64,000 bases of DNA from positions 11,145,001 to 11,209,000 of the forward strand of contig NC_091094.1 of NCBI RefSeq assembly GCF_024713975.1, in the 5' to 3' direction. Within the stretch, counting starts at the first letter, position 1, and the number at the start of each line of letters is the position of its first letter. Made by a program: the position numbers and the translations under genes. This stretch comes from Paralichthys olivaceus (taxonomy: Eukaryota > Chordata > Actinopteri > Pleuronectiformes > Paralichthyidae). The notes under the pieces are model-generated. The model did no database searches, was not told the origin of the DNA, and saw nothing but the letters and a program-made list of their open reading frames with translations. This document shows, one piece after another, positions 1 to 14,019 of this stretch.

Positions 1-547
1 TCTGCATCTTATTGGGAAATTCACCTATATTATATCTACACATACATTTTTATATTTCATCATATTGTATACCAACATATATATTTATATATCTTTAAAT
101 AGTCATACTATTTACAACCTACTGTGAAAATATACCCACATAAATATGTATAACACATGCCCTTATATTGATTAAAACTATTGATTTCCATTAGTGCCTG
201 AATACCTATCACAGTCTTTATATACATATAGAGTTCATGTATACGTCTCTGTGGATATCTCTTTATACATTATGCTCGAACGCAGTATACATCCTCATGC
301 AATCATACTGTGCTTCTGCATATTACTCAAGTACATTTCTCTACCAATTATATTTCCATTTATAGTGAAAAGTGGATGTTAAGTACATATTACATATTTT
401 TATTTTATGGATATTTAATTGTTTTGCCTATTTAAATGTAGTTTATACAGTCATGTGTTATCTTATCTGAACTTGTCTTAAATTTTCCCAACTATCCTCC
501 CATTTTCACTGTAATGTTTAAAACTTTGTGCACAATGTCCTTTTCAG
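1..547 (+). other. odad1: Intron of odad1 (5' part of gene off-window)
   Basis: This is AT-rich non-coding sequence that ends in a splice acceptor (ttttcag at 541-547) directly before the first visible odad1 exon. No coding exon is visible in it, so the amino-terminal exons must lie to the left of the window. Confidence 0.7.
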
Positions 548-3500
548 GCTTTGACTCGCTTCAATGAACAATTGTCCAAAAACAGCCACCTGAGAGAGGA
601 GCTGCAAACGCTTTGCGTCGAGCGTGTGCGTTTTCAGCAGCTACACAACAGGCTGGACAAGGTCAGAGGTCACACCATAGATAAATACAAACTCTTTTTT
701 GTTTAGCTTCCCTGTTATTTAGTCTGGTATTCAAGCTTTTACACTGGTTTTAAGTTGTCAAGTTAAAAGCATGTCCCTGCGCTCTGTGAGCTGTAGGAGC
801 TACAGGAGATCCGCAAGAAGATTGGAGAAATGATCAACCTGTCCACTGCTGCTTATGATGCCAGGTCAGACTTGACACAGGGATAATGATGTTAAAGTCC
901 CTGTGAGCTTGGTTTTTGAATCATCTTATGTATTTATTAATGCTTCTACCTTAGGGTGGAGGCTCAGTCCAAAATGACCATGATGAGGGAGAAGGCAGTG
1001 AAGGACCTTGCCCAGTACAACACTGAGATGAAGGAATTGGAGAGAGTTATTGCACATGAGCAAATCCTGAAGGAGTTTATGACCATCAAGTGCAGCGAGA
1101 GGAGCGGGCAGGACAACGTCCCCGAGATGGGACACAGACAATGTAATAAGCGGCCATCTTGCTGTTGCCAATATTTGTACTTAGACATAATATTTACAAT
1201 AAAAGGTTTTAGTGGTGCTGTCATATTGATTATATTAATGCCAACATATTTAAAATGTATCTACTGAGATGTCCTTCCCCTGATAACATACGGATGTGGA
1301 CCATTTTCGGCAAACACGTGGTGCTTGGTTGGCAGGGTGTAATCTGGATGTGAGTCTAAAGTGGCCCAGGTAGTGAATGGTAAATATGGCCCGACTAGCA
1401 CAAACCAAATTCAGGCCACCTTTAGCAGCTTTGGTTGACATCAGGTATTACTATGGCTTATAAAAGCACCATCTTCTTCAGTTATGAGCATAAGCTAGAA
1501 TGAAGAATCCAACCCTCAGAAAAACAGACATTCTTACTGAAGGGGTGGGGAACCTTTTCTCTATCATTTTAATTTTCAAACATCCTTCGAGGGCCATACT
1601 TAAATGTATGTTTATCATTAACACATCACACCATGTGTGTATGGGTTTTTTTGCATTTTTGAATTGCCTCGCGGGCCAGACGTCCCACACCCTGTCTTAC
1701 TGTAACAATGGGGAGACTTAGGGGATTAGGCAGTATTTTCTGCAGCTGTCTTTGACATTTAATATAATAAGAAAAGTATGACGGTGCTGGTTTGTCCTAG
1801 TGTCTGAGGTGAAGGAGCAGCAGAGGATGGACTCGGAGGAAGAGTCTCTGGACGTTCTCGAGGAGGTTTTCGAGAGGATTCAGACAGTGACAGGAGAGGA
1901 CAACCTGGACATGCTGGTCACCAGGTTCATTCAGGGTAAATCACATCCTGACTCCGCCATACACAAAGACAATGCTGTCTAATTATGCTGCTTATTGATG
2001 GATCACTTTAAAAGTTTGAAATTGGCTCTTATTGTTCTCTGCTTTTGGAGGGACACTAAAGCTAAGTGTAACATCCCACTTTGATGATTGGGATAATCAG
2101 TTTAGAGGATTTAAATGTATCTCATTGCTGTTTCACTGTGTAGGTGAAGACCGCAACTTTGCCCTCTTCAATGTTGTTAATGAGCAAAATAATGAGGCTG
2201 AAGCTCTGACGGATCAAATCAAGAAGGTGAGAAGGTTTTCTTTGACAATATCCATAGAACTTTGCTTATTCTCCTATAAGAGTAGAATACACTTAATTCT
2301 TGGTTCGCAAAGATGATTTAAAACCCGTTCAAATGGTTGTGTAGTTCTTCCAAATGTTTAGGACGTGAAATTAAAGCTTTGGAGATGGAGGGGATTTAAG
2401 AGAGTGATTAGAGCAACTTAAGAGGAAAGATGTGATATTCAGTGAGGAGACAGTTTATAAATGAATGTCTATGTTTATTTACTTTTTCTGTTTGAACTGA
2501 AATGTGCTAGATCCAAGAGGAGATGGAGAACTTTCGAGTGAAAGGTTTGCAGCAGGAGCACGATCACCGCTCTTTGCTGAGAGACATCGATGAACAACAA
2601 AAGAAAACTGAATCCCGAACTGACGAGTATGAAAACCAGGCCAGCATCATAAGCAACATCCTGGACAAGAGTAAAGCAGGTTGGGCAGCAATGTAGTTTA
2701 TAGGTCTATAGTTTCTAAATGATTTCCTGCCTAGTGTCCTTGAAGGATGTAATAATAAGGGAAATAGACACACTATTTAATAAGTATAATTCATTAATTT
2801 CAATTAATATGTTGTGTAACCTTGATTCTTTTAAATGAACATGCAAACTTGGGAAATGTTTGTTTTTTATTGGAAACATTACAAAAGATTTTTCAGGAAA
2901 CATCCTATTCGATTTTACAACATCTTTCCACCAAGTTTCATGTTAGTCCATCCAGCAGTCTTTGTGTCATCCTGCTAACTATCAGAAAAACAGACAGAAC
3001 GCAGAAGAAAATAAGCTCCTGATAAATCAGTGTCTCTCTCTTTTCCTCTTGTTCCACAGGAGTGAGCAGCACCTTCTCCACAATGGAGTGTGACCGCTCG
3101 GTGATCGAGGACATGCTTGGCTCCTCCACAGGGATCAGTGAGAACAACATCATGTCCTATCTGGGCCTGGTGGAACGGAAGACTAATGAGCTGCTCACCA
3201 TACAAGCTTTCCTCAATTCTAAGGTGGCCTTTTAACCTACGCATCTGATGTTCATACATTACTGTCTTTCGTTTTCTTCTTTGTAACATTACACGTCTCT
3301 GGATTTTGAACACTTGCAGGATCTAGAGAAGGACTACAATCCAAAAGACCTGGCCAAATTTCTTCTGGGTCAGGATCCAGAGCTGCTTCAGCAGAATACC
3401 AGTCTCCAGCAGACAGTCAACAGGTAGGCCTCTCATCTGTTATCTAATGTTTGGAGATAGTCGAGTTATAATTAATTAATTTCACACCTTTAAGCAGGGG

Positions 3501-3882
3501 GAGTGATTAGCTTTACTAGTCACCCCCCCTGAGGGGCTCTCCTGAGCCACCTCCTCACCCTCGCAGCTTGGATAAAAGGTTGATGGTTGTGTCTGTGTTG
3601 GATTCCTCAGTGTCGAGCACGATACAGAAGATTCTCTTGTGGCCCATGAGGAAGAACGGCCCCTCTCACAGGGGGAACTCCGCAGAATAATGGGGTTAGT
3701 GCAATTCTACACTTGAGTGATTATTTATAAGTTAATCATGATCAACAGTTGAAATCACTTGTTTGTTGCTTCTTATTTATAGATACAGCAGAAACAGAGA
3801 TCAGTCAAGCAAGCAGCGACCAAAGCCTCGAAGACCAGGCAGCAGTTCGGAGATTGGCGGCGCTCTGTTGCAGAAGCACTGA
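548..3882 (+). CDS. odad1: Outer dynein arm docking complex subunit 1 (CCDC114), 3' part
   Basis: Ten exons: 548-661, 797-864, 955-1142, 1801-1935, 2144-2226, 2511-2679, 3060-3223, 3320-3423, 3611-3694 and 3783-3882 (TGA). They total 1209 nt, giving 402 residues plus stop, and all phases join. The protein is almost wholly heptad-rich coiled coil. Recognised family stretches are RFNEQLSKNSHLREEL, EMKELERVIAHE, FALFNVVNEQNNEAE and YLGLVERKTNELL. The FALFNxVNEQNNE form fits ODAD1 better than its paralogue CCDC63. In the family, this subunit helps anchor outer dynein arms to the doublet microtubules of motile cilia. The tail (residues KQRPKPRRPGSS and on) is basic, rich in Pro and Ser, and not coiled coil. 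The 5' end is missing because of the window edge, not damage. Introns are short; donors at 2680 (gttggg) and 3695 (gttagt) are weaker than consensus. Family assignment is firm, paralogue choice fairly firm. Confidence 0.85.
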
Positions 3883-4291
3883 TCTGACACGGCCCCGTTC
3901 AGACCAGGTATTAACATCCGCCCTGAGGGATCCAATCACAGAGCTCAGAGTAAAGTACATGTGGTCACACCTGACATTAGAATATGTCCTGAATGTTTCT
4001 CTAGTGACCACTTCTGATCGGATTTCTCAGGACAGATGTTGACAACAGGACTGAACAGGGTCACAGGGACCTGATCAGTACAGTTAATGTGGATCCGCAT
4101 TATCTGCATCTGAAGGGCCTTTTTCATTATTTACCTTAAACAATGGAGGGTGAAGTACTGCAGCTTCCAACATTAAAAGCTTAATTATATTACATGTAAT
4201 TCACCTTTTTCATGAGAAACCACTCACATTTCCTGCTATATACACACACACTGATGTGATTTGTTAAGCTGGAGCTAATTAGTTTTGGAGC

Positions 4292-4297
4292 AATAAA
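4292..4297 (+). terminator. Candidate poly(A) signal of odad1
   Basis: AATAAA lies 410 bases after the odad1 stop, the first perfect hexamer noticed downstream. Use of the site is inferred. Confidence 0.4.
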
Positions 4298-5549
4298 AAT
4301 GCCCCTTTTCAGACTCTGGTAGCCAGCTGTTCTTTTGATGTGTGACTTGCCATCTGGCTTTGACTACAGTCTGGTCTGAGTGCAGCCTGGCTCACTGGCA
4401 GGGCTTCATTACATGGTACTCGCTGCAGTGCTCAAACTGAACGGTTGGGGGCAGCAGAAGCTTTTGTAATTCCAATTGGCTTGCGCCCTCGACTCAAAGT
4501 TTCCAAAAAGGAGATGAGGAGCTATTGTCACATTTTGTTATGATTATTCTGACTAATAACACAAATGTATTATTTGGTTTCATATGACATTCTCATTAAA
4601 CCGACTTTGTTCATTTACACCACAACCACTAACACCAGTGTGTCCACCAGTTAGTGTACATGCTCACAGATTCTCATATCATCTTCATGTGTAGCAGTAA
4701 TGTCTGTAGCATTTTAAATGTCATCTTATCCAAACATCCTGAAGTGAACCTGTGTTGGGGCAAAGATGGTGTTCACCGCAGCAGAGAGCAACTTCCTCTG
4801 AAATCCAGGACCGGGAACTTATTATAAGAAACAGCAGCTTAGTAACAATTAACAAAGTGTGTGACTATATTTAGGCTTTAAAGGTCACGATGGTGCCTGG
4901 TTCTTATCAAGGGAGGGGGGCGATTCAACAGAAGTGTATTTGTCAAAATAAGGTCATCATGTTAATTATCCAACTGGAGTGGAGTGGATTTAATTAGTAT
5001 GTTTGTTGAACTTTTCTTTTGAATATGGTTTTGGCAGCTGCAATTTGAGGAAGTGAGACTGCTACTGTGTAAACACACATCAACCAATGGCTTCGAGTTA
5101 ATCTGTCAACGGTGAAATGAAAACAGAATATCAAAGATTAAAGAAGAAAAAGAAAAAAGAGGCAGCTGTGGAAAAGTAGGGGGGGGGGGGGCGGTGGTTG
5201 GAGATGAGATGGAGGATGGCTGCTTTCTTTGAAATTCAACTCTCACTTAGTGCGCCTCCTCACACACACAGCCCACCCCTCCACCCCTCCCAATAAATTC
5301 TGTGTGCACACGGCCCTCCGCATCGCCATAGAAACCTCATTTCCTGCTGCCTACTAAAGAGTCCTCATTGCCTGTAGAGACCGCCTGCTGTAGCCATATT
5401 AAAGGCCCACCTCCTCCTGCAGGCCCTACCTACCAGCACCAGCCCCCCCACACACACACTTAAGCACATTTTCCACCTTGTCTCCTTCCAACACTCTACT
5501 TTTTTCCTTGCGCGTCCTCTGTCCTTCTTCCTCCTTACTTTGCGTGGCT

Positions 5550-5603
5550 ATGGCGTTCAGCTCAGCTCACCCCAGCCGTGCCAACGAGAATAAGCAAGCT
5601 CAG
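5550..5603 (+). other. Possible orphan first coding exon (unrecognised)
   Basis: An ATG in a strong context (G at -3, G at +4) opens 18 codons (MAFSSAHPSRANENKQAQ) ending exactly at CAG|gtagtg, a fair donor. Upstream is a TATA-like cattattaaagg-type element near 5395-5405 and a long pyrimidine-rich leader. I do not recognise the peptide. One exon-like block with a pyrimidine tract, acceptor and donor lies at about 6976-7060, open in the matching phase, but its peptide is not recognised either. It could be chance. Confidence 0.2.
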
Positions 5604-7792
5604 GTAGTGTGGCCTCTGAACTCTTATCTGGGAGCTGCCTGTTTGTCTGCGGCCTGGTCCTTCTCAGACAGCTGCACTTCATCATGTCCTGTTGTGCCAT
5701 TTCTAGACTTTCTCTCAGTTCCACTGCTAAGACTGTAAACACCAGAGCTCAGTTTTATGTCAAAGAAACCAGCAGCTCATTGTTTGACAAAGTTTTTGCA
5801 AACTTTCATGTCACTACAGGTATTTCTTTATTCCATCATGCCCTCTGCTGCTTGTCCCCAGTGTGATTCTGCTCTGAGAACAAACTGTTAGCACCTCAGT
5901 CTCTGACGTGTCATGTTATCTGAACCCGGCCGCTCTCTCGTTTGTTTATTTGGGAGTTGTTCCAGGTATTTCCCCAGAAACATTGCCTACACTCACAATA
6001 CTCCCTCTCCCTCCTTCCCTCCAACACTCACACCCTCCCACCCGCTCATGAATGTTGCCAGGCAACCATCCGCCACTAGAGCTGGTGCAATTTCCAGCCA
6101 ATGGAATTGCTGAACACATTTTTGAATCGTGTCCAGGATTAAAAGAGGATATCGTTGTTTGACTTGTGCATTTATGAGGTCATTGTGCCTTGTTACGGAC
6201 TATGGCTTTTCCCCACTCGCACATGCACATTCATGCTTTTGATCATTCTTTTGTGGCGATTTCCCTCCCCCCCTCGCCACCCTCACCCCCCCAGCATGTG
6301 CCACCGGTCCACCACTGGAGGGCAGCACTGTCAGTTTCCCTGCTGCCACACAAGCTGCAAGATTTATTATTTATTTTTTTTACTGCTGTTGCTAAGCAAT
6401 CCTGACTCTCATGTCTTACCTGTGAAACATTTGTGATTATTACAGATGCCCCCGACACCATTTTGTCTTTGTTTTCTCTATTTTTGTGATGCGCCCTGAA
6501 AGAAAATCTGATACAATAATAGACTAAATACAACCAGGAAGAGAGATCTGTTCACATCCAAACTATTAACCCTCTGATTCAAGATATTATTAAAACTCAG
6601 ATTAATGCGGTGACAACGCCTGTGCACTTCTGATAAATAAATTAATAGCTACCCGCCATGCTGAGCTCCATTTTTAGGTTAATCATTATCCTAAAACGGC
6701 TTCAGTTGACTTCATGTCATCATGCTGGAGGCAGGAAATGTGCACTTGAGTGATTAGGCCAGCGGCTCTCGTCTTCCTCTTAGAAAGATCCATGCTCTCA
6801 TGGTGGGCAGCTTCATGTTTTCTCTGTGCATAAAAACCTCTGAGACATTCCCACTGACTGTTTTAATATTTCAGACAATATCTTGCTGATCTAACCCCCA
6901 TTTAAATTCTCCTTGATCACTGATCACTGATCTGTTTTCTCTTTCACACTCTCCCTGTGCACCCCCCTCCTTCAGTCCCCCTGTGTGCGAGTCCCTCATC
7001 TCGGCTTTGGTTGCTGTGCAGATGGCTCTTTGTTGGTGCTTCACAATGGGTCTAAGGTCAGAGTGCCTCATGCCATCCACACACTTAAACTTCTTCACTC
7101 CAGCTGTCATTTATATATGTTCTCACAGATGATCTTCACTGCTCATATTTACATTATGGTCTCCATGAGGAAGTTGTAAAACCGCAGATGAAGCGAAGAG
7201 ATAGCCAACAGATAGCATCTTCTTTCCATGTCTGAGCCACACCTAATCCTACGCTGTAATCACTGAAGTGCTCGTCACATCACTTGAATCTCCAATCTGT
7301 GACTGTAGCTGGATCAGTTGTAGGGCGAAACAAACCAGACCCCAGAATATCAAATTAGCCAGAGAAATAAAAATGCAAATGTGCAATCTGTTCTGTGATC
7401 CCAAACCAACCCTTGTTCATCATTCAGGCGCTAATGTGACAGTTACACAGTGCTTAACCCCGAATATTTATTCAGCAGGTGACAAGACATAATGTCCTTT
7501 ATGAACATATAAACTGTGGCGAAGACATCAGAGTGAGTGACTTATTTAAAAAACTGCATTTTAATCCTTGTCCCCAAATTAAAACAAGATATTTAATCAA
7601 CTACCCTTAAACACCTTCGATGAAAAGATCATAGTCCTGTGATTATATGCAGAAATGCAAAGAAAAACCAGATTTGTTGTTGTGTAAGTGAAAGCTGCCT
7701 GGCACCACACAGCCGAGCAGTAGAGGGCCATGAGGTCTTCAATTCATCTTACTGCAGGAAGGAGCAGGTAGAGTGAAAGGCGGGAAACAAGA

Positions 7793-7827
7793 AGGAGGAG
7801 GAGGAGGAGGAGGAGGAGGAGGAGGAG
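7793..7827 (+). repeat. (GAG)n microsatellite
   Basis: Near-perfect GAG triplets. They produce a meaningless polyproline/polyserine frame on the other strand. Confidence 0.95.
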
Positions 7828-8612
7828 CGTTTCTTGCAAAGTAGAAGGAATTACTGGAAATTTCCACTTTCTCTGGCAGGACCATTGCAGGGGTGGAGCT
7901 TAGAGGTGAAATAAAGAAGGTAGTAGAGCTGAGGTTGATTGAAAGCACCGGAGAGGAAGAGAAAATGTTTGCTGCTCTTTCATGCAGAGGATATGTGGTT
8001 TATGGAACCTTAAACACCATTTTCATTCAGCACGATTTGAATCCTTTTTTCACTTGTATCCATTTGATCACTGACGCTTGTGTTACAGTCACCTACCAGC
8101 ATCAAACACCACCATGTGTTCCGTTATGCACCCCCTCCAAACCAGTATCTCAAAGAGAACATTTAACACAAACTTCTGTGTTTATCAGGTTCTGGCATCA
8201 CGGTTCACATGCAGCTCTTTCTTCTTTGTGTCTGTTTTACAGTCAAATGTATTATGCATGTGTGGTGTTGGTTTTAATACGGTGTACAATGTATTATTTC
8301 TCATTCAGGGAGTGCAAAGTGCCTGCTGATGTATTTGAATATTTGATGGGTTGATTGACTCCTGATGTGCTGCTGAGATTAGAAGTGAGGACTGAAAGAT
8401 ATTTGTCATTTCCTGTCGCCGTGTTTTGAATTCATGCAATTTTAAACAAATCTTAATAAATCTTGGCATCATATTAATTGAAATCCAGCCAGTGATGAAT
8501 TCATTGACACAGGAAATCTGCACAACGACGTTGATGCTGTGTGAACATGTCACAGAATGCATATGGTATATTAGCTTCTGTGAAAACATTACGCAATTTT
8601 TCCATCTGTCCA

Positions 8613-8775
8613 TCCATTTTCTCACAGCGTTTTAGAGTCGGGGTCGCTGTGGCAGCAGAACCCCGAGTGGCCTTTTCCCCAGCTGTTTGCACCGTCACCA
8701 CCTCCACCGAGCTTTGTTATGCCAGCTGGGAGATTTGCAGCCCCTATGGCCTGTCTTGGCTCTGTGGCGTCTCCG
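8613..8775 (+). repeat. Diverged dispersed fish repeat fragment
   Basis: The sequence beginning with a 'tccatccattttct' start, followed by 'gggtcgctgtggcagcag', 'ccttttccccagc' and 'ccagctgggagat', follows the order of a common teleost interspersed repeat. I recognise the pattern but cannot name the family. Confidence 0.5.
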
Positions 8776-9982
8776 CAGTCATTTACATTATACTCTGTAT
8801 TTACCTTGAATGGTCACCCCAACCAATATTAAGATAATAATAAGATGTAAGCTGCTTACATTATAACCATTGGTGCACTATATACGTTTTCTCTGCTAGG
8901 AGGGGGTGGTGTGGATGATTGTTTGCTATTGCTGTGTTTTCAACATAAGAGAATTAAATGCTCCCAAGCAAAGCTACTTAATGTTTGCTCACAACAGTAA
9001 ATTGTCCAAAGCATTCAGGTGCCTCAGTAGATCCTGTAGAAGGCAGGTCATGAACTATAAATTCCACTGGGGAATGCAATGTTTTTGTTTACAGCACATC
9101 GACACCAGTGTCTTTCCTTATCAACCAAAGTTCTCAAATCTCATCGTCTCTCCAATTTGATATCTTTGTCAGTTTCTTCTACATGTGCAGCACCACTGTC
9201 ATTTACGTTTCAGAAACATCTACACACCATCTTGCTCACTGTGAATTTTTCAGAAATGTTCCTGCCGTCTCCTCACACGGCCTCACTCTGGACTTTTAAT
9301 CAGGGGTCTGGAAGAATGAGTTCTGCAAAATATGCTTTTTTGGGGAAATTGTTTGGACTTCAGTACGTCTGTCTGAAAGCAGCTATAGATTAGTAAACAG
9401 CTTCTAATGCGAATGGTAGCACTGTACCGTCACACATCCCTTAATCACATCAGCCTTCATTCATTAATATTGAGTCCTGATATGTCTGGACTGCACAACA
9501 TAGGGAAGCTGCTCTCCCCTCACCAGGGTGGGAATAGTCCCCTTTTCACAGAGAGAGAGGAGAAGATACAGTAATCTGCATCCCAGCTACTTCACTAATG
9601 ACTACCATTTTACTCCTGTGCATCAAAATGGATCCAGAAACACTGCTTCATAATTCAGTGTGAACTGTGTGTTCTCCAGTCTGTGCCTGCACATTGATGC
9701 CTTGCCTGTGGTTATCACAAACAGAGAAGGAGGCAGTGGCATTCACTGCTGCTTTAAATCAAAGTGTACTGAGACCAAAGGCCTTGAAGCATTGGGAAAC
9801 ACTAACAGTGGCATTTTCCAAATCCTCAAAGCACCTACAGACTAATCCATGAAGAGACATGTCAACCACAGCAGCCGCAACAATATCCAATATCCTGCAG
9901 GATTTCAGGGTCTCTTGTCACCGAGCAGCTTTGATACTTTGGTACTTTGTGTGTGTTGCTGTGAACTCACATAGTTTTTCAT

Positions 9983-10006
9983 GTATATATATATATATAT
10001 ATATAT
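9983..10006 (+). repeat. (TA)n microsatellite
   Basis: An uninterrupted run of TA dinucleotides. Confidence 0.95.
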
Positions 10007-10410
10007 TTCGTATACAATCTGACTTCTATTGTTGTTCTGCTATTAAATATATTTATTTACACATACTGCGAGGATGCATGTTCTAAGCGTTTTGTACCTT
10101 TTTTCTGTTTTGTTTTCAGTCTGTTGAATCCTGTTATTGGCTGCTGTAGTGACATTATAGCCCGAAAGTGATCAAAAAATAAATAACAGTACAATAATTA
10201 CATAATTATCATTTAATTAAATATTTTTTAATGTTTTATTGCTGAATTGGCCTGATGACAATTAATGCAACACTTATTAATTTATTTGTCTACATTTAAA
10301 TAGAAACTTTATTTATTGACTCGTGTGTAATTTACTTCATACATCCATATTACATTTTATTATTTTATCATTATTATTGTAAGTATTATCTTTCTTTTTA
10401 TTTTGTTTTT

Positions 10411-10597
10411 TTCTCGGGCCTTGATATTGTCATTTCGTGCACCAAAAATATATGTATATATGAAGTTTTAATTGGGCTTGAGTGTAATTTTTTCCCCCTG
10501 TTATTTGTGTATTTGTGGCATCTATATTTGTTAGTTGTACTTTTACTTTATTATTAACTTGTTTTCTTGGGCCTTGATATTGTTATTTCTTGCACCA
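10411..10597 (+). repeat. Direct repeat, two 34-nt copies 153 nt apart
   Basis: Positions 10411-10444 and 10564-10597 match at 31 of 34 bases and share the core gggccttgatattgt. The sequence between is T-rich and not clearly duplicated. Confidence 0.8.
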
Positions 10598-13500
10598 TGA
10601 GCTCTAAAAAAGTGTTTTAATAAAAATAGATCTTAAGCATTGGTTTTCCATTGCAAAAGATTGATGATATTTACTTAGGGACATTATTTGACAGTAAAGT
10701 AAAAACTGCTAGAGGTTTTGTAGTGAATATATTTTGTGTGACTGTGCGTAATCGTGTCAATTATAGATCCATAACATGAGGAACGTTTCCCCCTCACTGC
10801 ACATTTGACAGTAGAGTCCCAGTGAGAAGTCAATTTCATGTTGTCCCTATACTGTGCAGAACTTGCCTGAGAACAAGTGAAAGACAACCAGACCATGCAG
10901 GACACTGCTGTTCAAAACAAAAGAGCTCAGATTGCCCCCACCAACTCCACCAATTATCGGGACCCTTCCCCCGGCTAATCCTGACCTCTGCTCTTTGATG
11001 GGCCCGCCTTGCTCTACCCCCGAGCATTGACATTCCACAAGTCAGGTCAATCCTTTGTCCTCAAGAAATTAAGGTGAAATTAAGGTGCTTCACTTCCCAT
11101 CCAATATCCTCTGACCCGTTATGCCAGCGGACAAATGTTTCCTAAGGACACAGGAACTGATGCAAAACATTTAATTTACTTTCAAACATGTGTCACTGTG
11201 AACACAAAGAGGCTTCTATTTAATACAGTATAACTTTGTGGCCCAGTAACTTTTGAGAAGCATTTAAAAAAAACATTTCCAGTTCCTACTTGTGGAAAGT
11301 ATGGTGAACTCTCCAGTTGTTGGCACGTGTTTATAAAAATCACCACATAAACTGCGTCTCCTTTTCAACTTTTTCCTTGACTGTTCCTTTCTATTACCTG
11401 CAGAAGAAGAGGCACAGATTTTTTTTCTCTTTGTAACAGATCAGTGTCACATGGAAACATGTTGAGGTAGGCAAAGGAGGGAAAAAATAAAAAGACAGGA
11501 AATGATCTCACAAACACTCCCCCCTCTATCTGATTGCTCCCATTTTCCAGAGAAAGGGTGAGTAATGCCTTATGCTGCCTTTTAGTCTGCCCCACAGTTC
11601 TGCCTGTGGACTCACAGCAGACTCTGCACACACTGAGGCCATTACACTGTGGATGTCTGCTTCAGTGCTCTGTGCTCTCCACATGGTCGTCATTTCCCAA
11701 TAAAAAAGGGTAGCATGAAAAATCAAAACAAACGCTTGTCTTTGAGAGCAGTGATGAAAGTCCATCATGCTGCTTTGTGTATTAATTCTCAACCACAACA
11801 GAGAATATGATTACCTCACAGCTTGTTGATTGTATATTGCAACTATTTTTTGAAGCATTCCTTTTATAAATTCAAGCCAACCACTTTCAATAAGGGACTC
11901 CTCTGTATAAACCCCACTTTTACAGATAATATGCAACAATTCTTGACTGAAATGCCCCAAAAGGACAAGACCAATCTTATATTACTGTGTACTTACATTG
12001 AGTGTAATGTGGTCTTTTTTATTCTTGCATTCACTGATGTCTGTATTTGTTAGTTATACTGTGTCAGTCTCATGATTTATTTTCACCTGCCTCAAGATGA
12101 AGAATGTTAATTAGAACTCTTGCTAACTCCAGCATATCACATTTGGTATTTTGTACTAATCTTTATTAATGTGCTCTGTCCCTATCAAATAAAAAAAAAT
12201 GAAAACATAAATAAATAGATTCAAATCAGCAACATTTCCACACAGGGTTACTGTAGGTTTTTAAGACCAAAATGGAATATCAGAGTCACAGAATAAATTA
12301 CACTTCATAACTGAAGATAAGGTTAAGTAGCCTGTTGGAGAATAACCCTCAGTTTGCCACGTTATTTCACAAACAACAGGCAGAGACAGGTGGTATCTAT
12401 AGTCTTTCCTACAGCGAAGCCGTGTGTATTGAGATCAATTCTGATCAGGGTGTAAGTAGGCCTGTGTCATGTGTCAGGTATCAGTTCCATACTTTTTTGT
12501 AGTTTTATTATGACATTCTAATATCCATATCGTTAAGAAAACACACACAGCCATTACAAGCTATACGTGCCAATGAAAAACAAACTGTCATAAGGTATGA
12601 AGGAAGTAACGTAAATCATGAATGTTAACATATAAATAATAACTAACTAAAAAATTTAAGACCTAATATTTTTATTTATTTAGGACATCTATAGGTCTTA
12701 AAATTCAGATGATTACATTTGAGTTATTCTGTGTAATTATCAGGTAATTTGGTGGAGCAACAGACTCGACATAAGGGGATAAAAAGAAATTGAAAATAAT
12801 TGTTTCAGTAACCATATAGTACCCTGACACATCGCCTTGATCTCTTGTGTAATTACAGTCTTCATAATTATATTTCAGCTGAATCTGAGGTGAATTTCTA
12901 AAAAGGGCCCTGAGGCCTCTTAAGAAATCAGCTGCAGACAAGACAGCTGACGGAGAGCAGGATTAGGTTTGAGGAGTCACTAAATTAGAGGCTGAAGAAA
13001 TACTTGTGTCAAATAAATCATCCTTTGATGTTGCTGGGGCAAGTTCAAGGGGCAAACATTAGTTAAACCCAATACAAATATTTGAACTGCAGACCAATTA
13101 GTGACATCGTCTCAGGGGTATGGGTGCAGGAAAAAGTGTTTTGTGTATTGGAGTTAAACATGTGGAAATTACATTATTGCAGTGACAACTATCAGGTAAC
13201 TGCAGTTTAATGCAAGTGTGTTAATTGAGGTCAAGTTAGCATATGTAGCCGAAACTCAAGGAATTCAATTATAGGTCAGTGCCGTGGCACAAAATGTGTC
13301 AGGGGATTTATACATTTGTCAAGAAAAAGTTTGCCTGATCAGATGCAGAAACCACCAAGCTTTGTCACTTCCTCTGGTTTAACAGTTTGATCAGTGTGTG
13401 CAGAGACAGCAGAGAAAGTTTACCTCAAACCTCTGGGGGAGGTTTGGAAAATCCGACAATGTCATGAAATATTTCATTAACAGTGACAATATGTGGAGAT

Positions 13501-14019
13501 AATCAGTGGCAAGCTGTAGTAACATTTCACTTCTGTATGTGAGGTCTTGCAAACCAGTTCTATCATAGGCTGTTTTCAGAAATGACCTCAGGAGGATATC
13601 CATCAGCCCTTGGCAACACTTTTTCATCTGCTGATATTAGTTTTTTTCATTTTTGCATGCGTGACTTGATTTTAAATGTGTATCTTGTTCAGCCCCTCGC
13701 CAGTTTTAGAAAACTGTATTGTCTCAGTAAATAAAACAATCAGCATCTACTTTAACAAAGCAATAAGAATAGCCTTAACAAATACTTTGTTTTGACTCAG
13801 TGTTGTATACACACACACACTTAAACTGAGCCACACAGCCCACACCCCGTTATTGTCTCTGATATCACAAAGCAACACATTTATTGCCGGGCTTATCTGT
13901 TTGATGGCAGACATGTGATTTCTTCCCCCTTGTCCTTCTAAGTGTCTGAAGGAGAGGTATCGCAGGTCGTTCCTTCCTGTCTTACAACCATCTAAGCTTC
14001 CACAAGAACTACATGCACC

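Noticed and set aside
7739-7948. Proline-rich minus-strand frame
   Set aside because: Encoded by the GAG microsatellite.
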